Assembly (NCBI GenBank): GCA_024867545.1
Contig: JANFNE010000021.1
Span: 462,946 to 526,945, forward strand
DNA length: 64,000 nucleotides
Direction of reading: 5' to 3'
Origin: Phytopythium helicoides
Lineage: Eukaryota; Oomycota; Peronosporomycetes; Pythiales; Pythiaceae
Within the stretch, counting starts at the first letter, position 1. Each line of letters begins with the position of its first letter. Both the position numbers and the translations under genes were made by a program. The notes below the pieces were generated by a model. The model saw only the letters and a program-made list of their open reading frames with translations. It had not been told where the DNA came from and searched no databases. Shown here piece by piece: positions 8,683 to 19,561 of the stretch.

Positions 8683-11600
8683 ATGAGCGAGTTCATCGTC
8701 GTGACGGACGCGCGAGCTCCGCGCCACGCGCGCGTCGAGCTCGAGCCGCGGAGCTCGGCGCTCGAGGCCTCGGCGTCGGCGTCAGCTTCGGTTTCTGCGT
8801 GCGCCGACTCGGCGGAGCTGTCCATGTCAGGCGTGTCCTCTCCCTCGCTGCTGCACCAGCGCGGCGTGTCGGTCGCGCACGAGGTCACGGACCGCGAGCT
8901 GTTCGCCACAGCAGTGGGCGTCGTACCCAAGCTTGAGACCCTTCTGTCGCGGCGCGGAGGCTCGAGGGTGAGTGGCCGGCAACACCGCAGCAACAGCAGC
9001 AGCAGCGCCAGTGGGAGCCGGAGGATGCATGCCAGGAAGCCCGTCAACAACCTGCACTGGGTTGTCAAGAAGAAGCGCCACGGAGTCGAGATCCGAGAGT
9101 TCGACCGCAGCACGCTCTCTCACTCGGACGCGGTGGCAGCTAGTGGAGGTCGGGGAAGCTTTGTGACGGAGAGCACCAACACGCCGAGAGCTACATCTGC
9201 GGCGTCCACACCTCGAACGTTGCGAACACCTCGATGGCTCAAGCGCGCTGCAACGGCAACCGCGGACCAGTTCTCGTCCAGAAACACGACGCGATCGTCC
9301 TTCACGAGTGACTTTACGCCGCAGCCACAGCAGAGAATGTGGCCGCATTGCGACGAGCGCGTTGCGTTCGCTGCCACGGCTCACGCCGAGCTGGGCTGTC
9401 GACTCTCTGAGGCTCTTGAGCTCTTGTTCAGCACAGATGCACTGCAGTTTGACGCAACCATGAGCTCGCTCTTTGGGCACTCCAAGTACAAGCGGGGTGA
9501 CTTGTTGGTCGCCCACTATTTACCCAATGGGCTCAATGTCACTCCGACCGACTTGGATGAGCTCGTTGGTGGCAACGCGCAGCGCGGTGCTAGCAGCTAC
9601 TATAGTCGTAGCGGCGGCGCCAGCAGATCCGTCAGTGCTTTTGACTGGCTCGAGCGCGATGGAAGCCTCGTGGAGCCATCGCAGCCTGGATGGGTCGCAC
9701 TCCAATCGGTGACACTCCGACCGCGGCTCAATATGGCTCTCCCTGCAGCAGCACTTCGCAAGCACAAGCTCAATTTTGCTGCATACTCACAAGTGCACCC
9801 TGCTCGAGACGAGGCTGTTTATGTGATGCAGACGCTGCCAAAGGAGCTCCAGACGCGAGTGAATGCCACCGCCGAGTTCGCAGATATGAGCCCCGGAGAC
9901 ATCCGAGATGTTGGTGGGGACGCTGGCAGCGCTGACCTGGAACAGATTTCAGTCGGGTACCACCTCGCTGCTTCATTCTCAGACTTGAACGGCCACCAGA
10001 CTCGTATCACCATGTGCGCGTACGTCACATCACCCGAGCAAGGATCTTCCTTATTTGATGAAAGCTTGTTCGACGACGAAACCATGTATTCTTCCGGGCA
10101 CTCGCTTTCGATCCTGAATCGACACCATCATCGTCATGGGCAACGCCAACGCCCAGCAGGGTGCTCAACCAGCGCCAAGTACGTCGTGACGTTGCTAGCT
10201 ACTGCGACAAACGAGCTCGATCGACTGTTACGAAGACGCCGCCTCGGCAGTCAGGCGTTCATATTGACTCCATTGGACAAGAGCGTTTTCGAAGAGCATG
10301 AGTGCCATGTATGCGCTCGCCGTTTTGGGCTGTTGCGCGCTGAGCTTTTTTGTCAGCTCTGTGGTCACCTCGTTTGCCGTGATTGCTCGCGCAAGTTCGA
10401 AGTAGAGCCTGTTGCTCGTCGTGTTCGCCGCAACCGTGTATGCTTTGCCTGCGTGGCACATGTGGACGCCAACGGAGTCGCAAGGGTCGAAAATGAAGAC
10501 CAGCAAGAGATGTGGACTCCTACCCGCCACCGTGGACGTCGCGATCGGCGACGTGCTGGGCGACGAGGAAATGGTGCAGACGATGAAGTGCCTGGTTTCT
10601 ATTCGACTCGTGGTGGGCGGAGTGAGACTGCTAGCTCTTCCATTTGGGATGCGATCAAAACTCATGACGGAGGTGTTAGTGTTCAAGTGGACGGCGAAAG
10701 AGAGCTTGGCCCACCTCGAATGCGCCGTGCAGTTAGCATGGACTACTTCGAAGCAAGCAGCGGACAAATCAACGACGTCGACGACATCATCGATTCTGTG
10801 GATGACTATCCAAATATCGGAGCAAGCTATCACGTCCAAACTCGACACCGCGCTTCGAGTTGCGAAGTCACAGAAGTAACTGCAATCACCAACGACTTCG
10901 ATGCGACCTCCATCGATCCACCGTCGACTGCAGGCCAGGAGTTGGCGGATGCTTTGCACTCGGGAAATCCGCTCAGTCGTGCCCGGGCACTCGAAGTAGT
11001 CCGCCGAGTCGTATTCCATGTCACACAACCAGAAGTTACGGGCCATGAACAAAGTAACACCACCAGCGCTGCAGCTGCTGGTAGGAGCTCGCCGTCGTCG
11101 TCGACTGCAGACGACAGTGCTATGCTGCGCAAGTACTTGGAGGCGAGACGCCGGCTTTCCAATATTGCGAACTTCAAAGCAGGAACTGAAGGCGTCAAAT
11201 CCAGTGGAAGCGGGGCGACTGCGTCTCTCTCCCCTAAATCAGCTACCAAGATCACTGCGATCAAGGAAATCGCAGAAGACGACTGCTTTGGAGCCAATTC
11301 GAGTTATCAGCAACCCGCCAAGCACAAGAAGATCGACTTGCTGTCACGCCCATGGGACTTTCGGCTAACGTCCAGCCGTCTGGCGGCTCGTCACGAGATC
11401 CAGATTTCATCGGCAACAGACGACACGGATGATGATGAGGATGAAGATTCTTCGTTCTCGACTCCTGCCGCAGTGCTCCCTTCGGCGTCTTTAGACGGGC
11501 TATGTGAGGTGGCGGCTGATCGACTCAAGTGCCCGATGGCGTACGTCATCTTGCTGCCAGGGCTCTCGTCTGAAACGGCGACGGTGCTGGGTGCTTTCGA

Positions 11601-11955
11601 AGTGTCCTCTGTACGTCACGCAATGCCAAACCGGCGCCTTGCACTCTGCTCCGCAGCCCCCTCCATCCTCGCCGATGCCCATGAGCCTATCGTCGTGCAG
11701 TGCCCACTCGCTGAATCGCGGTTCCGACAGCTTGGCGAGGAAGCTGGCATGAAATTTTTCGCAGGCTTCCCCATCCAAGGAGAGTTCAGCACTAGTGAAA
11801 GTCTAGGTGCAAATTGTGCACCCTTGGCGTGGTTGTGTGCGGGGGACTCCTCGCCTCGAGATTGTGTCACTCTGGATGACTTCGCAGCCATGCAGACACT
11901 CGCCAAGCTCGTCGGCGACTTGCTTGCAGAGCAGCAGCTCTTCACGACCGCTTAG
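8683..11955 (+). CDS. START-like / FYVE / GAF multidomain protein
   Basis: A single open frame of 1090 residues starts at the ATG at 8683, just after an initiator-like CCATTTC. Residues about 240-520 (EALELLFSTDALQFDATMSS onward) look like the START-related module common in oomycete proteins. Residues about 540-590 hold a FYVE-type zinc finger with paired cysteines (CHVC, CQLCG, CRDC, CFAC). The canonical RRHHCR and WxxD motifs are not evident, so PI3P binding is uncertain. From about residue 938 a C-terminal GAF-like domain follows (CEVAADRLKCPMAYVILL). This domain order is typical of a large oomycete family, probably membrane-associated regulators. Low-complexity Ser/Arg stretches fill the linkers. 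Exact ligand and partner are unknown. Confidence 0.8.
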   Translation: MSEFIVVTDARAPRHARVELEPRSSALEASASASASVSACADSAELSMSGVSSPSLLHQRGVSVAHEVTDRELFATAVGVVPKLETLLSRRGGSRVSGRQHRSNSSSSASGSRRMHARKPVNNLHWVVKKKRHGVEIREFDRSTLSHSDAVAASGGRGSFVTESTNTPRATSAASTPRTLRTPRWLKRAATATADQFSSRNTTRSSFTSDFTPQPQQRMWPHCDERVAFAATAHAELGCRLSEALELLFSTDALQFDATMSSLFGHSKYKRGDLLVAHYLPNGLNVTPTDLDELVGGNAQRGASSYYSRSGGASRSVSAFDWLERDGSLVEPSQPGWVALQSVTLRPRLNMALPAAALRKHKLNFAAYSQVHPARDEAVYVMQTLPKELQTRVNATAEFADMSPGDIRDVGGDAGSADLEQISVGYHLAASFSDLNGHQTRITMCAYVTSPEQGSSLFDESLFDDETMYSSGHSLSILNRHHHRHGQRQRPAGCSTSAKYVVTLLATATNELDRLLRRRRLGSQAFILTPLDKSVFEEHECHVCARRFGLLRAELFCQLCGHLVCRDCSRKFEVEPVARRVRRNRVCFACVAHVDANGVARVENEDQQEMWTPTRHRGRRDRRRAGRRGNGADDEVPGFYSTRGGRSETASSSIWDAIKTHDGGVSVQVDGERELGPPRMRRAVSMDYFEASSGQINDVDDIIDSVDDYPNIGASYHVQTRHRASSCEVTEVTAITNDFDATSIDPPSTAGQELADALHSGNPLSRARALEVVRRVVFHVTQPEVTGHEQSNTTSAAAAGRSSPSSSTADDSAMLRKYLEARRRLSNIANFKAGTEGVKSSGSGATASLSPKSATKITAIKEIAEDDCFGANSSYQQPAKHKKIDLLSRPWDFRLTSSRLAARHEIQISSATDDTDDDEDEDSSFSTPAAVLPSASLDGLCEVAADRLKCPMAYVILLPGLSSETATVLGAFEVSSVRHAMPNRRLALCSAAPSILADAHEPIVVQCPLAESRFRQLGEEAGMKFFAGFPIQGEFSTSESLGANCAPLAWLCAGDSSPRDCVTLDDFAAMQTLAKLVGDLLAEQQLFTTA

Positions 11956-12154
11956 CACCGCTGGCAGTGCTTGTATATAGCTGTCGATCGCATGTTTTCC
12001 CTTGACGTTGACGTTGTCGTCGCCTCCTTTCTCGTCGGTATAAATATGTGTGCATAAATTTAGGTTCAACAAGATCAAGTGCGTTGATACCTCGCTCGTT
12101 GTTGCCTAGTGGTTGTCCCTTTACACGTTCTACACGGCGCCATCAACGCAAGGC

Positions 12155-13421
12155 ATGGACGACGACCAGAAGAACCAAGTAAGCCTCGCGGATCGCTCGC
12201 CAAAGAGGACTGTGGATTGTGTCTTACCATTACTTGCAGCTGCGCGAAGACCTCGAGTTTGCTATTCTGCGTGCGCAGAAGCTAACGGCTTTGGACTCGC
12301 TGGACGCTCCTGGATCGCCTAGGCATCCGCTAGAGCTCCGTGCACTTACTGATGTCTTCGCGGTGTTTGGTTACGCACCCGACGACTTGATTGACCACCA
12401 CGACCAGTGTGCTATCTTTCGTCGCGTCCGTGCCGAGCTCGAAGATGCACTTCGACAACTAGCAGCCAACCCAAAAAAGTATGACAAAGCCATCTTACTG
12501 CGAGACCGCCTGCGGCGCATGAAGAGCGAGTTTATCGAGATGCAGCGAAGCTACGAGGCACGGCGGCAACAGCAGGAGCGCGAACGACTGACGAAGGGAG
12601 CAACATTATGTGCGCGGAAGAGCGACGTGCAGTGCCAGTCACTCGTTGACAAGACCGAGAAGGAGATTGCCGACAAGAGGTTGGACCTCGACAAAACTCA
12701 CGCCGTCGAGCGCGCACAGCTGGAGGAGTTCCTCGGCAAGCTGCAACAGCCACCTGCCAAGCTGTCCAAGCTCCTGCTGCAAATGAAAAGTACCGAAAAA
12801 AGCCTTGCGCGATTACGGTTGTTTGAAGACGCAAGAACTGTGTTTATACGCGCTGACGCGCTGGAAAAGGACGAGCGCGCTCGCAGTGCCTGCGACTTTG
12901 AACAGTTCAAGCAGCGCAAGCGCGAGCAACTGCGAGCACAACAAGCTGCTGAGAAAGCTGAACTTGACGAGAAGCTCACTGAACGTCGTTATACGGCGCG
13001 CAGACGCAATGAGTCCCACCGACAGACGTACGTTGCGCTCGCGTGGATGCGCTGCGATTTCTACCTAACCGATGACACATTTCACAGGGAGGCGCAGCGT
13101 ATGAGCAATCTGTCGCTGGATTTGCGGCACGCTCACGTATTGGACATGCACGGCAAACGAGTCTTCTCAACAGACCCGACACCGCAGGTTCGGCGGTCGC
13201 ACGGTGCCACGTCCAGCACGTTCCGCGGCCAGCAGCTGCTAAGTACCGTGCAGGGCCGCCGACTCGAGGTCGCCAGTCTCTGCTCCATCCACGACCGCGA
13301 GTGCGGCGCCACCCCCGACGGATCGGTACGTGGCGCTCTCTGTGTCTTTGTCGTCATGCAGCGACGGAATGGGTGGAGCTAACGCGAAGGGCTGCATTTG
13401 CAGGTCATCTACTCCGGCTGA
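12155..13421 (+). CDS. Coiled-coil protein with UVR-like motif, function unknown
   Basis: Three exons join in phase: 12155-12178, 12240-13325 and 13404-13421, giving 375 residues. Intron 1 (61 nt) is GTAAGC...TTGCAG; intron 2 (78 nt) is GTACGT...TTGCAG with a CTAAC branch site. The protein starts MDDDQKNQ and is rich in charged heptads over residues about 80-270. KYDKAILLRDRLRRMKSEF resembles a UVR-type helical hairpin. The C-terminal third is more globular (FYLTDDTFHREAQRMSNL). No enzyme motif is visible. Structural, cytoskeletal or flagellar roles are possible but not shown. Confidence 0.72.
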
Positions 13422-13953
13422 CTTCAACTTGGAGTGATGGTAAGGGTTACATTTACGCGGGAGAGGTTACACTACGAGCGTAACAGCGTGGTTGGCTGGC
13501 AGCCCATCAACTCTTTCTGCGCCTGCTCAGTCGCCAGGACATTCGCTTTTCCGTCGCCTTGCAGCGCAGCAACTCCGCGCCTTTGCCCCGCTCCGAGTTT
13601 CTCGCTGATGTTCAATTACCATGCTAATACGGACGCGCGCGGGCGGGCCTCGGCCCGACCCTCACCCTGTCGAAACAAACGTATTCAATTGCTCTGAGAG
13701 AAACCACCTCGTAGTCTGCATGTTCGTGCACTTGCCTGTTGCAGGCTCGCTCGGTGTAGGCGCCCGCTCCGTGGGTGTCGAGCCGCTCGCGGTCGTTTTC
13801 GGCTCGCGGCCTGCGAAATGAAATTGGAGGCGTTTGAGGTTGCTAGGGCCTCTCCATGGGCTAGTGATCATAGAACCTCCAAACATTCCAACCAAACCAT
13901 TTGCTTTGCGTGTGCATCGAAAATAGCATTAGCGCTTTGACGAGAGTTTGAGA
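13422..13953. other. Intergenic region before the MORN gene
   Basis: About 530 bases separate two genes on the same strand. No conserved open frame is present. It should contain the terminator of the coiled-coil gene and the promoter of the MORN gene. I see no distinctive regulatory word. Confidence 0.5.
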
Positions 13954-15695
13954 ATGGCACCTTCGTTGCGCCGGAGGAAAAAGCGCCAGAGCCCAAAGCA
14001 GGCGCGTGCGCAGCTCGTGCGAGAGTTGCAGCTGCAGGAGCAAGATGCAAAGCACGCTCATGACCAGGAGCTCACGAAGGTGTGCCCTGGTATCGTGGAA
14101 ATAACAGCGAACTCGATCCTCATGCCGAATGTCTACTTTCCACGACTGAAGCTCATGCAACAGATCAACGCCTTACTGCGAAGAGAGCGCAAGGTGCTGC
14201 CTGCTTTCGAGCGCGTGAGTAGCTTTGATATTTGCGCGACTCCATACTGCCCTATCGTGACATTGTACTTGCTGCCTTTCCTCTCCAGCGATATCGCGGA
14301 GAAGACCCACGAAGCGCTTTCTACTACCGAATGCTGCGTCGCGCTGGGCTACCAGAGGTGCACGCGCGGTTCGCACCGTGGTTTCTCAAATCGCACAAAC
14401 TGCGGCTCGGTCGCTGGAGCGCCACACTTTTTTCGAGGCTCGAGCGAGCATTCTTTGCCCAACCCGAGCAAATCTCGACGCTTGAAATGCGTATGCGAGC
14501 TCACCAAGAAGAGTATGCAGCCGTCATGGGATTGTCGAAAGATGGACTGGAGCCTCGAGAGAGGAACCAGCGGATGCTGAGGCGAGCATTCCGAGACTGC
14601 TCGTTCCACCCTGCCGACGAAAAGAAACGTGTCGAATTGACGAAGTCACGTGGCAGTAGCAATTGCGACAACAACAGCGCAACCAACGGAGTTGATAAAT
14701 TGGAATTGATCCCAGAGATTGCAGTCGACAAGGCGGCACCCCCAGGCTTGGCACCTCCCGTCAAGGGCACCCTCGAGTCACTTGGGAAGCATATCTTTTT
14801 CTCCTACAATGGCAAGTGGAAACGCGGCGAGATGCAAGGCACGATGGGCGTGTACGAGTTTGCGGATGGTGGCAAGTACCGCGGGGAATGGGACGCAAGC
14901 GCTCCGAACGGAGCTGGAACGGTTGTATATCCAAACGGTGTCACGTATACTGGCGCCTTTGTGAATGGCAAGTTTCATGGCTTTGGTGTAATGGAGATGT
15001 CGGTTCCAAGTTCCAGTCGTGGCTTCCGATACGAAGGCGAGTTCAAGTACGGACAGCGCAATGGCAAGGGCACACTCGTGTTATTATCGACAGGTACCAA
15101 GTACGAAGGAGAATTCTACATGAACAAACGCCACGGCAAGGGAACGGAGACTAGTTCGCTCGGGTACTCGTTCACAGGTGAGTGGCGAGAAAATCGTATC
15201 TGTGGCAAGGGTACCCTGCTGTTTCCTGACGGAAAGTCAAGGATCACAAGAAAAGACTGGCCCCCGCTCGTACTTGGTGAGGTCATTCGTTTGGTGAAAA
15301 AGGAACAAGCTGCGTCAGAGTACAAGGAGGAGCAATGGTATCGATCCCTGTTGCGTGTTCGAGACGATTTGCGAGCTCTTGATCTGCAGATGGCATTCTG
15401 GGATGCTGAAGAAGAGCGCCTCGCGAGAGAAGACGAAGAGCGTCTGGCAAAGCTAAAGCAGGCTCGAAAAGACAAACGAGAGGCACAAGCAGCAGCGAAG
15501 CGCGCGTTCCTTGAGCGCGCTCAGCGTGAAGCGGAGGAAGGAAGTGGCAGCGAAGGCGATGGTAGCAGTGGGGAAGACGACGACGATGAAGATGGTGACG
15601 AAGATGATGACGATGAGGGGAACGAAGACGAAGGAGGCGGCGATGCCGAGGAAAAAGACGGCGAGGGAGAACAGGATGACGATGATAAGAGTTGA
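13954..15695 (+). CDS. MORN-repeat protein with acidic tail
   Basis: Two exons (13954-14214, 14289-15695) join in phase across a 74-nt GTGAGT...CTCCAG intron and encode 555 residues. The N-terminus is basic and helical (RRRKKRQSPKQARAQLVREL). Residues about 255-400 contain roughly six MORN repeats, seen as YNGKWKRGEMQG, YRGEWDASAPNGAG, YTGAFVNGKFHGFG, YEGEFKYGQRNGKG, YEGEFYMNKRHGKG and FTGEWRENRICGKG. A charged coiled coil follows, and the chain ends in a long run of Asp and Glu. MORN repeats generally mediate membrane or cytoskeletal attachment. A ciliary or cortical role in zoospores is a guess. Confidence 0.85.
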
Positions 15696-15796
15696 ACAGA
15701 TTGGTTGCCTGACTGCTATCACTGGTTTCGTTAAGTTGTTGAATTGTTCGCACTCAGCATGAACTGCTTCCCTGATTGGTAAGACTAGACTTCAGC

Positions 15797-17019
15797 TTAG
15801 GCGCTGGGCTTGTCGTGTGCGCCGCCGAGCTTCTCAAGCTCTTCGTCGATCTCGTGAAGGTCCTTGAGCTCAAACTCGCTCACAGCACCAGGGCGTTGTC
15901 CGGTGACACCGCTGAGCGGGTTCGGCGGGAAGCCCGAGGCGAGGGTGGATGCGACTGACGGCGGCACAATGTTGCCGACGGCAGAAATCGGGTTCGGCAC
16001 GTTCGCAAGCGGAGAGTTGGCGACAATCTGTGCGCCGAGAGGACCAGCAAGCGACGTGACCGCCGAGAAGATCGACTGGAGACCAATCGTAGCCATGCCC
16101 GCGACATCATTCAGCTGGAGGTCCCGATTCAGCAATGTCAGCAACCTTGTCAACAGCTTTTACCCCGCGCATTCAGAGAACGTACGTTGCGAGGAAGCTC
16201 GCCAAGCGCGATAGTCTCATCGACGCGGCGGTCGAGAAACGCCCACGTGTCCTCGAAACCGGCCGAGTGGTCGGACAGCATGTACAGCTCCGTGCTGGCG
16301 TACACGGCGGTGAGCACGGCGCGCTTGGTGTACCACGACGCATCGCTGGACTGGTCGCCGGCAAAGTACCAAATGTCGTCGGCCATGGTGGCGAGCTTCT
16401 TCATGGTCGTGGGGGCGTTCTGCGGCAGCGCTCCGAGCGCCATGGCCTGCGGCCACGTGGCGATCACTGGCTCGAGCAGCTCCAGTCGCGCGCGGACGCC
16501 GAACTTGATGCGGTCCGTGACCGCCATGTCCTGCAGCTGCTCGGTGTTTTCGGCGAGCTTGACTCGCAGCTTCTGGTTGCAGTCGTCCATGAAGAAGTCG
16601 ACGAGCTCGACGGCGCCGCGCTCGAACATGCCGTGCGCGACGGACGGGAAGCCGAGGTCGCTCGCCCCGGCAGCCAGCGCCTCGATGGTCCACCTGGATC
16701 CGCACCAACGCGTCAGTCCAATTCGCCTCCGCAGCTGCGACGCACCCACTCACCCCTGCTCGGTCACGTGGCGCAGCGCGTGCTGCAGGATCTGCGTCTC
16801 CGGGTCGGCCGGCGCCTCCACGCGCGGCTGGCGCTCGCCGTCGGCGCCTGGCGCGCGCTCGAATGTCTGCGAGGACAGCGCGCGACTGGCGAAAGCGGGC
16901 GAGCGGCGCGCGGCGGCCACGGGCGCAGCGGGCGGAGACAGCAGCGCCGCGAGCGACAGGCGCTGAGCGGCACGCGAGGCGGCGAGCGTGCGGCGGCAGG
17001 AGCGGAGCGCGGCGGCCAT
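15797..17019 (-). CDS. COQ9: Ubiquinone biosynthesis protein COQ9
   Basis: Three exons on the minus strand (17019-16754, 16693-16186, 16114-15797) join across 60- and 71-nt introns to give 363 residues. The first about 50 residues are Arg/Ala/Ser-rich with almost no acids, a mitochondrial presequence. The COQ9 core is clear: QILQHALRHVTEQGWTIEAL, then LGFPSVAHGMFERGAVELVDF and the helical C-terminal domain (TWPQAMALGALPQNAPTTMK, DDIWYFAGDQSSDASWYTKR). COQ9 binds lipids and presents coenzyme Q intermediates to COQ7 in the inner-membrane synthome. A proline-rich, then acidic, extension follows the usual end of the family. The gene converges with the MORN gene, with 101 bases between stops. Confidence 0.92.
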
Positions 17020-19561
17020 GGTGACGGCGAGCTTCGATGGGTGGGGCGGAAGGTGAGGCGGCGAGGGGGCCTGCGAAAACGCATAGGCGGCCGTGGAGGC
17101 ATGCAGAGGTTTTGGTTGCTACTGTAGAGGGAGTTGCATGCGGCTTCAACGCGAGCGGGTTGACGCGTGTGGCATGGCGCTGGTGTTGACAATTGAGCGG
17201 CCGTGACGGCGTGAAAGTTCGTGCGGCGGCGGTGGCCCGTTCGGTTTCGCCGCTGTCGGCGGTGTTGAGTGTCGAAACGCTGCGGAGGTTTCCGACGCGT
17301 GCAGGACGCACATCGGGCGGAGCCGACGGCCGACTGCAACCACGCTGCAAGTGCATGCGCGGATTACGGATTGTTGTGGTCACCGCGGGCATCGCCGCGG
17401 AGACGGCAGCAGCAGCAGCTTGGACCCATTTTCCTGCGATGAACCCATACTCACTCACACAGCTGAGTTGACTTGCAATTCACCGGGAGAGTGCGTGTCG
17501 CGTCTGCGCGTTCGGGGAACGTCCGTGGACGATGCGCGCACGAGGCGCGACTTCAACATGGTGACAGCCGCCATGTCTCTTTGAAGACGCGAAAGACAAG
17601 TACAGCAAGGGTAGAAGGCATGCTGTGTTGCGCACGGAAGGACGCGGCCTTCCCTGGACGGCTCGATGGTTGCTTCCATGGAGAGGCGAGGAGGGTCATA
17701 TGGCAGCGTTTGAAAATCTCCGCCACGGATCCCGAGCTCGGTTTGCAAAAAAGCCCTGCGTTTAAACGCACGAGCTCGCGCAGGAAGGCGCCGGCAATGG
17801 CTGAGATCATGAATTGTTTCGTCACCGATCTTTGGCTTCCAATGGGTGGATCGCATCCCCATCGCAGTAGCACACGTGGTGGACGTCATCGCCGCTTCAA
17901 CGCCTGCCCATTTGTGAAGCGGGCGCATACGACACGTGGATTCGTCGACAGACCCCGTTTTGGCCGCTCGAAACCTTGTCGTGTCCTACACTGACGTGCT
18001 GGCTCCAGTGAAGCACGCTGGATTTGCCTGTAGCACGTACAGCTGTCTCGTCAATCATCAAGTCATCATCAAACGCAAGCTCGGCATGAGTGTCATGAGC
18101 GGGATTTTCACAATCGCAACCGCGGACAGTCCAACGTCCAAATTAGGCGCTGTGCTGGTCGTGCAAACCTAGCGAAACGGACTCGCCACTCGGCGTTTCT
18201 GACGCCAGCCTATCACGGTTGACGTTGAAGTTGCAGTCAACCGATAGTACGTATATTCCAAAAAAAAAAAAAAAAACGGAATTTTGGCACTGCCGAAACA
18301 GCAATGTGGACGTTTTTTTCAAAGCCTGCTGCTGCAACTTGTTGTGGTGGCCGCCGACCAGATCTCCCTGCACCGGCGACGCCCTGTTTGACAAGCGGCG
18401 CAAAAAATCAGCGAGAGCGTTCTGAAGCACCGGGCGCGTTGCTGGAGCCGTGCCCCACCCACTCGGAGCCACAAATTTTGCGGCGCGCTCCACCCGCGCG
18501 CGGGGCCAGCAAATGGGTCAGCGGTGGCCAGCAAAGTGGCTCGAACTTCCCTCGGAGCTCGTGCGACGCGGCTTTTCGCATAGAGTGGCGAGCTGCGGGC
18601 AGGCAGGATGGTGTCGATGGGGGAAAAAATCACGTTGGATCGGCCAAAAAGTGCGCGCCATTGGCTGGCCCCACATCGTCTTCATACAGCGCCGAACTAT
18701 TAGCTCACGCTTTTTTGATGCCGTTTTACGCCGCCGCAAAAGCACTGTAAAGTACGGTACAAGCCCGCCGGTGCCGGCGGCCGGATCCTTGGTGTCCATG
18801 GAGCGCGTCCGCCAGCTGTCGGCTCCGACGCGTACGCGGATTGGCTGAAAAAGCGCCCGCTGACGCCTCGCGAGTGCGTAATGCCAGCCGGACGCCGCGG
18901 GAGACTCGGCGTTTGTATGGTGCGGCGCTGCCCAGTTCGCGCGCCGGGGTTCGGTTGTTTGTACCGTACCTTTTGAATATGTCGCCAGGTTCAGACCGAG
19001 AGGTTTCCGCTCCCCTGTCGCTCCTCCACCCACCGGCGCTGGGACAGCAGCACTTCGAGCGGACGAGCGGCTGTACCGTAGGCGGCGGCGCCGAAAGGGT
19101 TGGCTCGCTCGCTCGGTTGGCGTGCCATTCGGCAACTTGACCCCTAGCGCCGCGAGTATTTTCGGGCGCCAGCTCTGGCGGCTGCTCGGTCCTGAGCGCG
19201 ACTGCTATTCCCAGACGCGCCGTCGTCCGAGGTGGGTGTCGTCATGGCAAAGGCGATGGTGTCGGTGGCGGTGGTGGTGCGGTAGCCCCGCGGCGTTGAA
19301 CCCACCATCAGTGCGACGACGCCAAACGCCCCCGCTTGCTGATTGACCCAGAGCTAACCGCGATCGGTGGCGTGTGTGGTGCGCCCGCAGGATCCTAAAG
19401 TTCCGCGGATATCCGATTCGATATTTCCGCAGGCGGCCCAAGCAGCTTCCTCCCAGCCTTCCTGCCTCCTCCCGCGCCTTTCTCGGGGCATTTCCGGTTT
19501 TACACGCGTCCGACCCCGTCGCCGCGTGACGCCCCACCGAGCTCGGCGACCTCGCCCGTCC
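17020..19561. other. Long intergenic region between divergent COQ9 and PP2C genes
   Basis: This 2.5 kb region has open frames on both strands but none with recognisable domains or credible exon joins. It contains a run of 17 A (18260-18276), CCAAT-type sites (CCATTGGC near 18660; GGATTGGCTGAAAA at 18838-18851), and GCATTTCC at 19488-19495, a plausible initiator 70 bases before the PP2C ATG. The GGATTGGCTGAAAA word recurs at 25143 between primase and the oxygenase. An unrecognised species-specific gene cannot be excluded. Confidence 0.5.
18260..18276. repeat. 17-base poly(A) run
   Basis: An uninterrupted run of 17 A residues follows GTATATTCC. Such a run could be the tail of an old retroposed sequence, but I found no recognisable parent gene upstream and no flanking target-site duplication. 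Confidence 0.8.

Noticed and set aside
17455..17928. Minus-strand open frame of 157 residues in the COQ9/PP2C gap
   Set aside because: No conserved motif, no splice partners and mixed composition; kept as intergenic.
17936..18276. Possible retrogene ending at the poly(A) run
   Set aside because: The 78-residue frame before it begins with GTG, matches nothing I know, and no target-site duplication flanks it.
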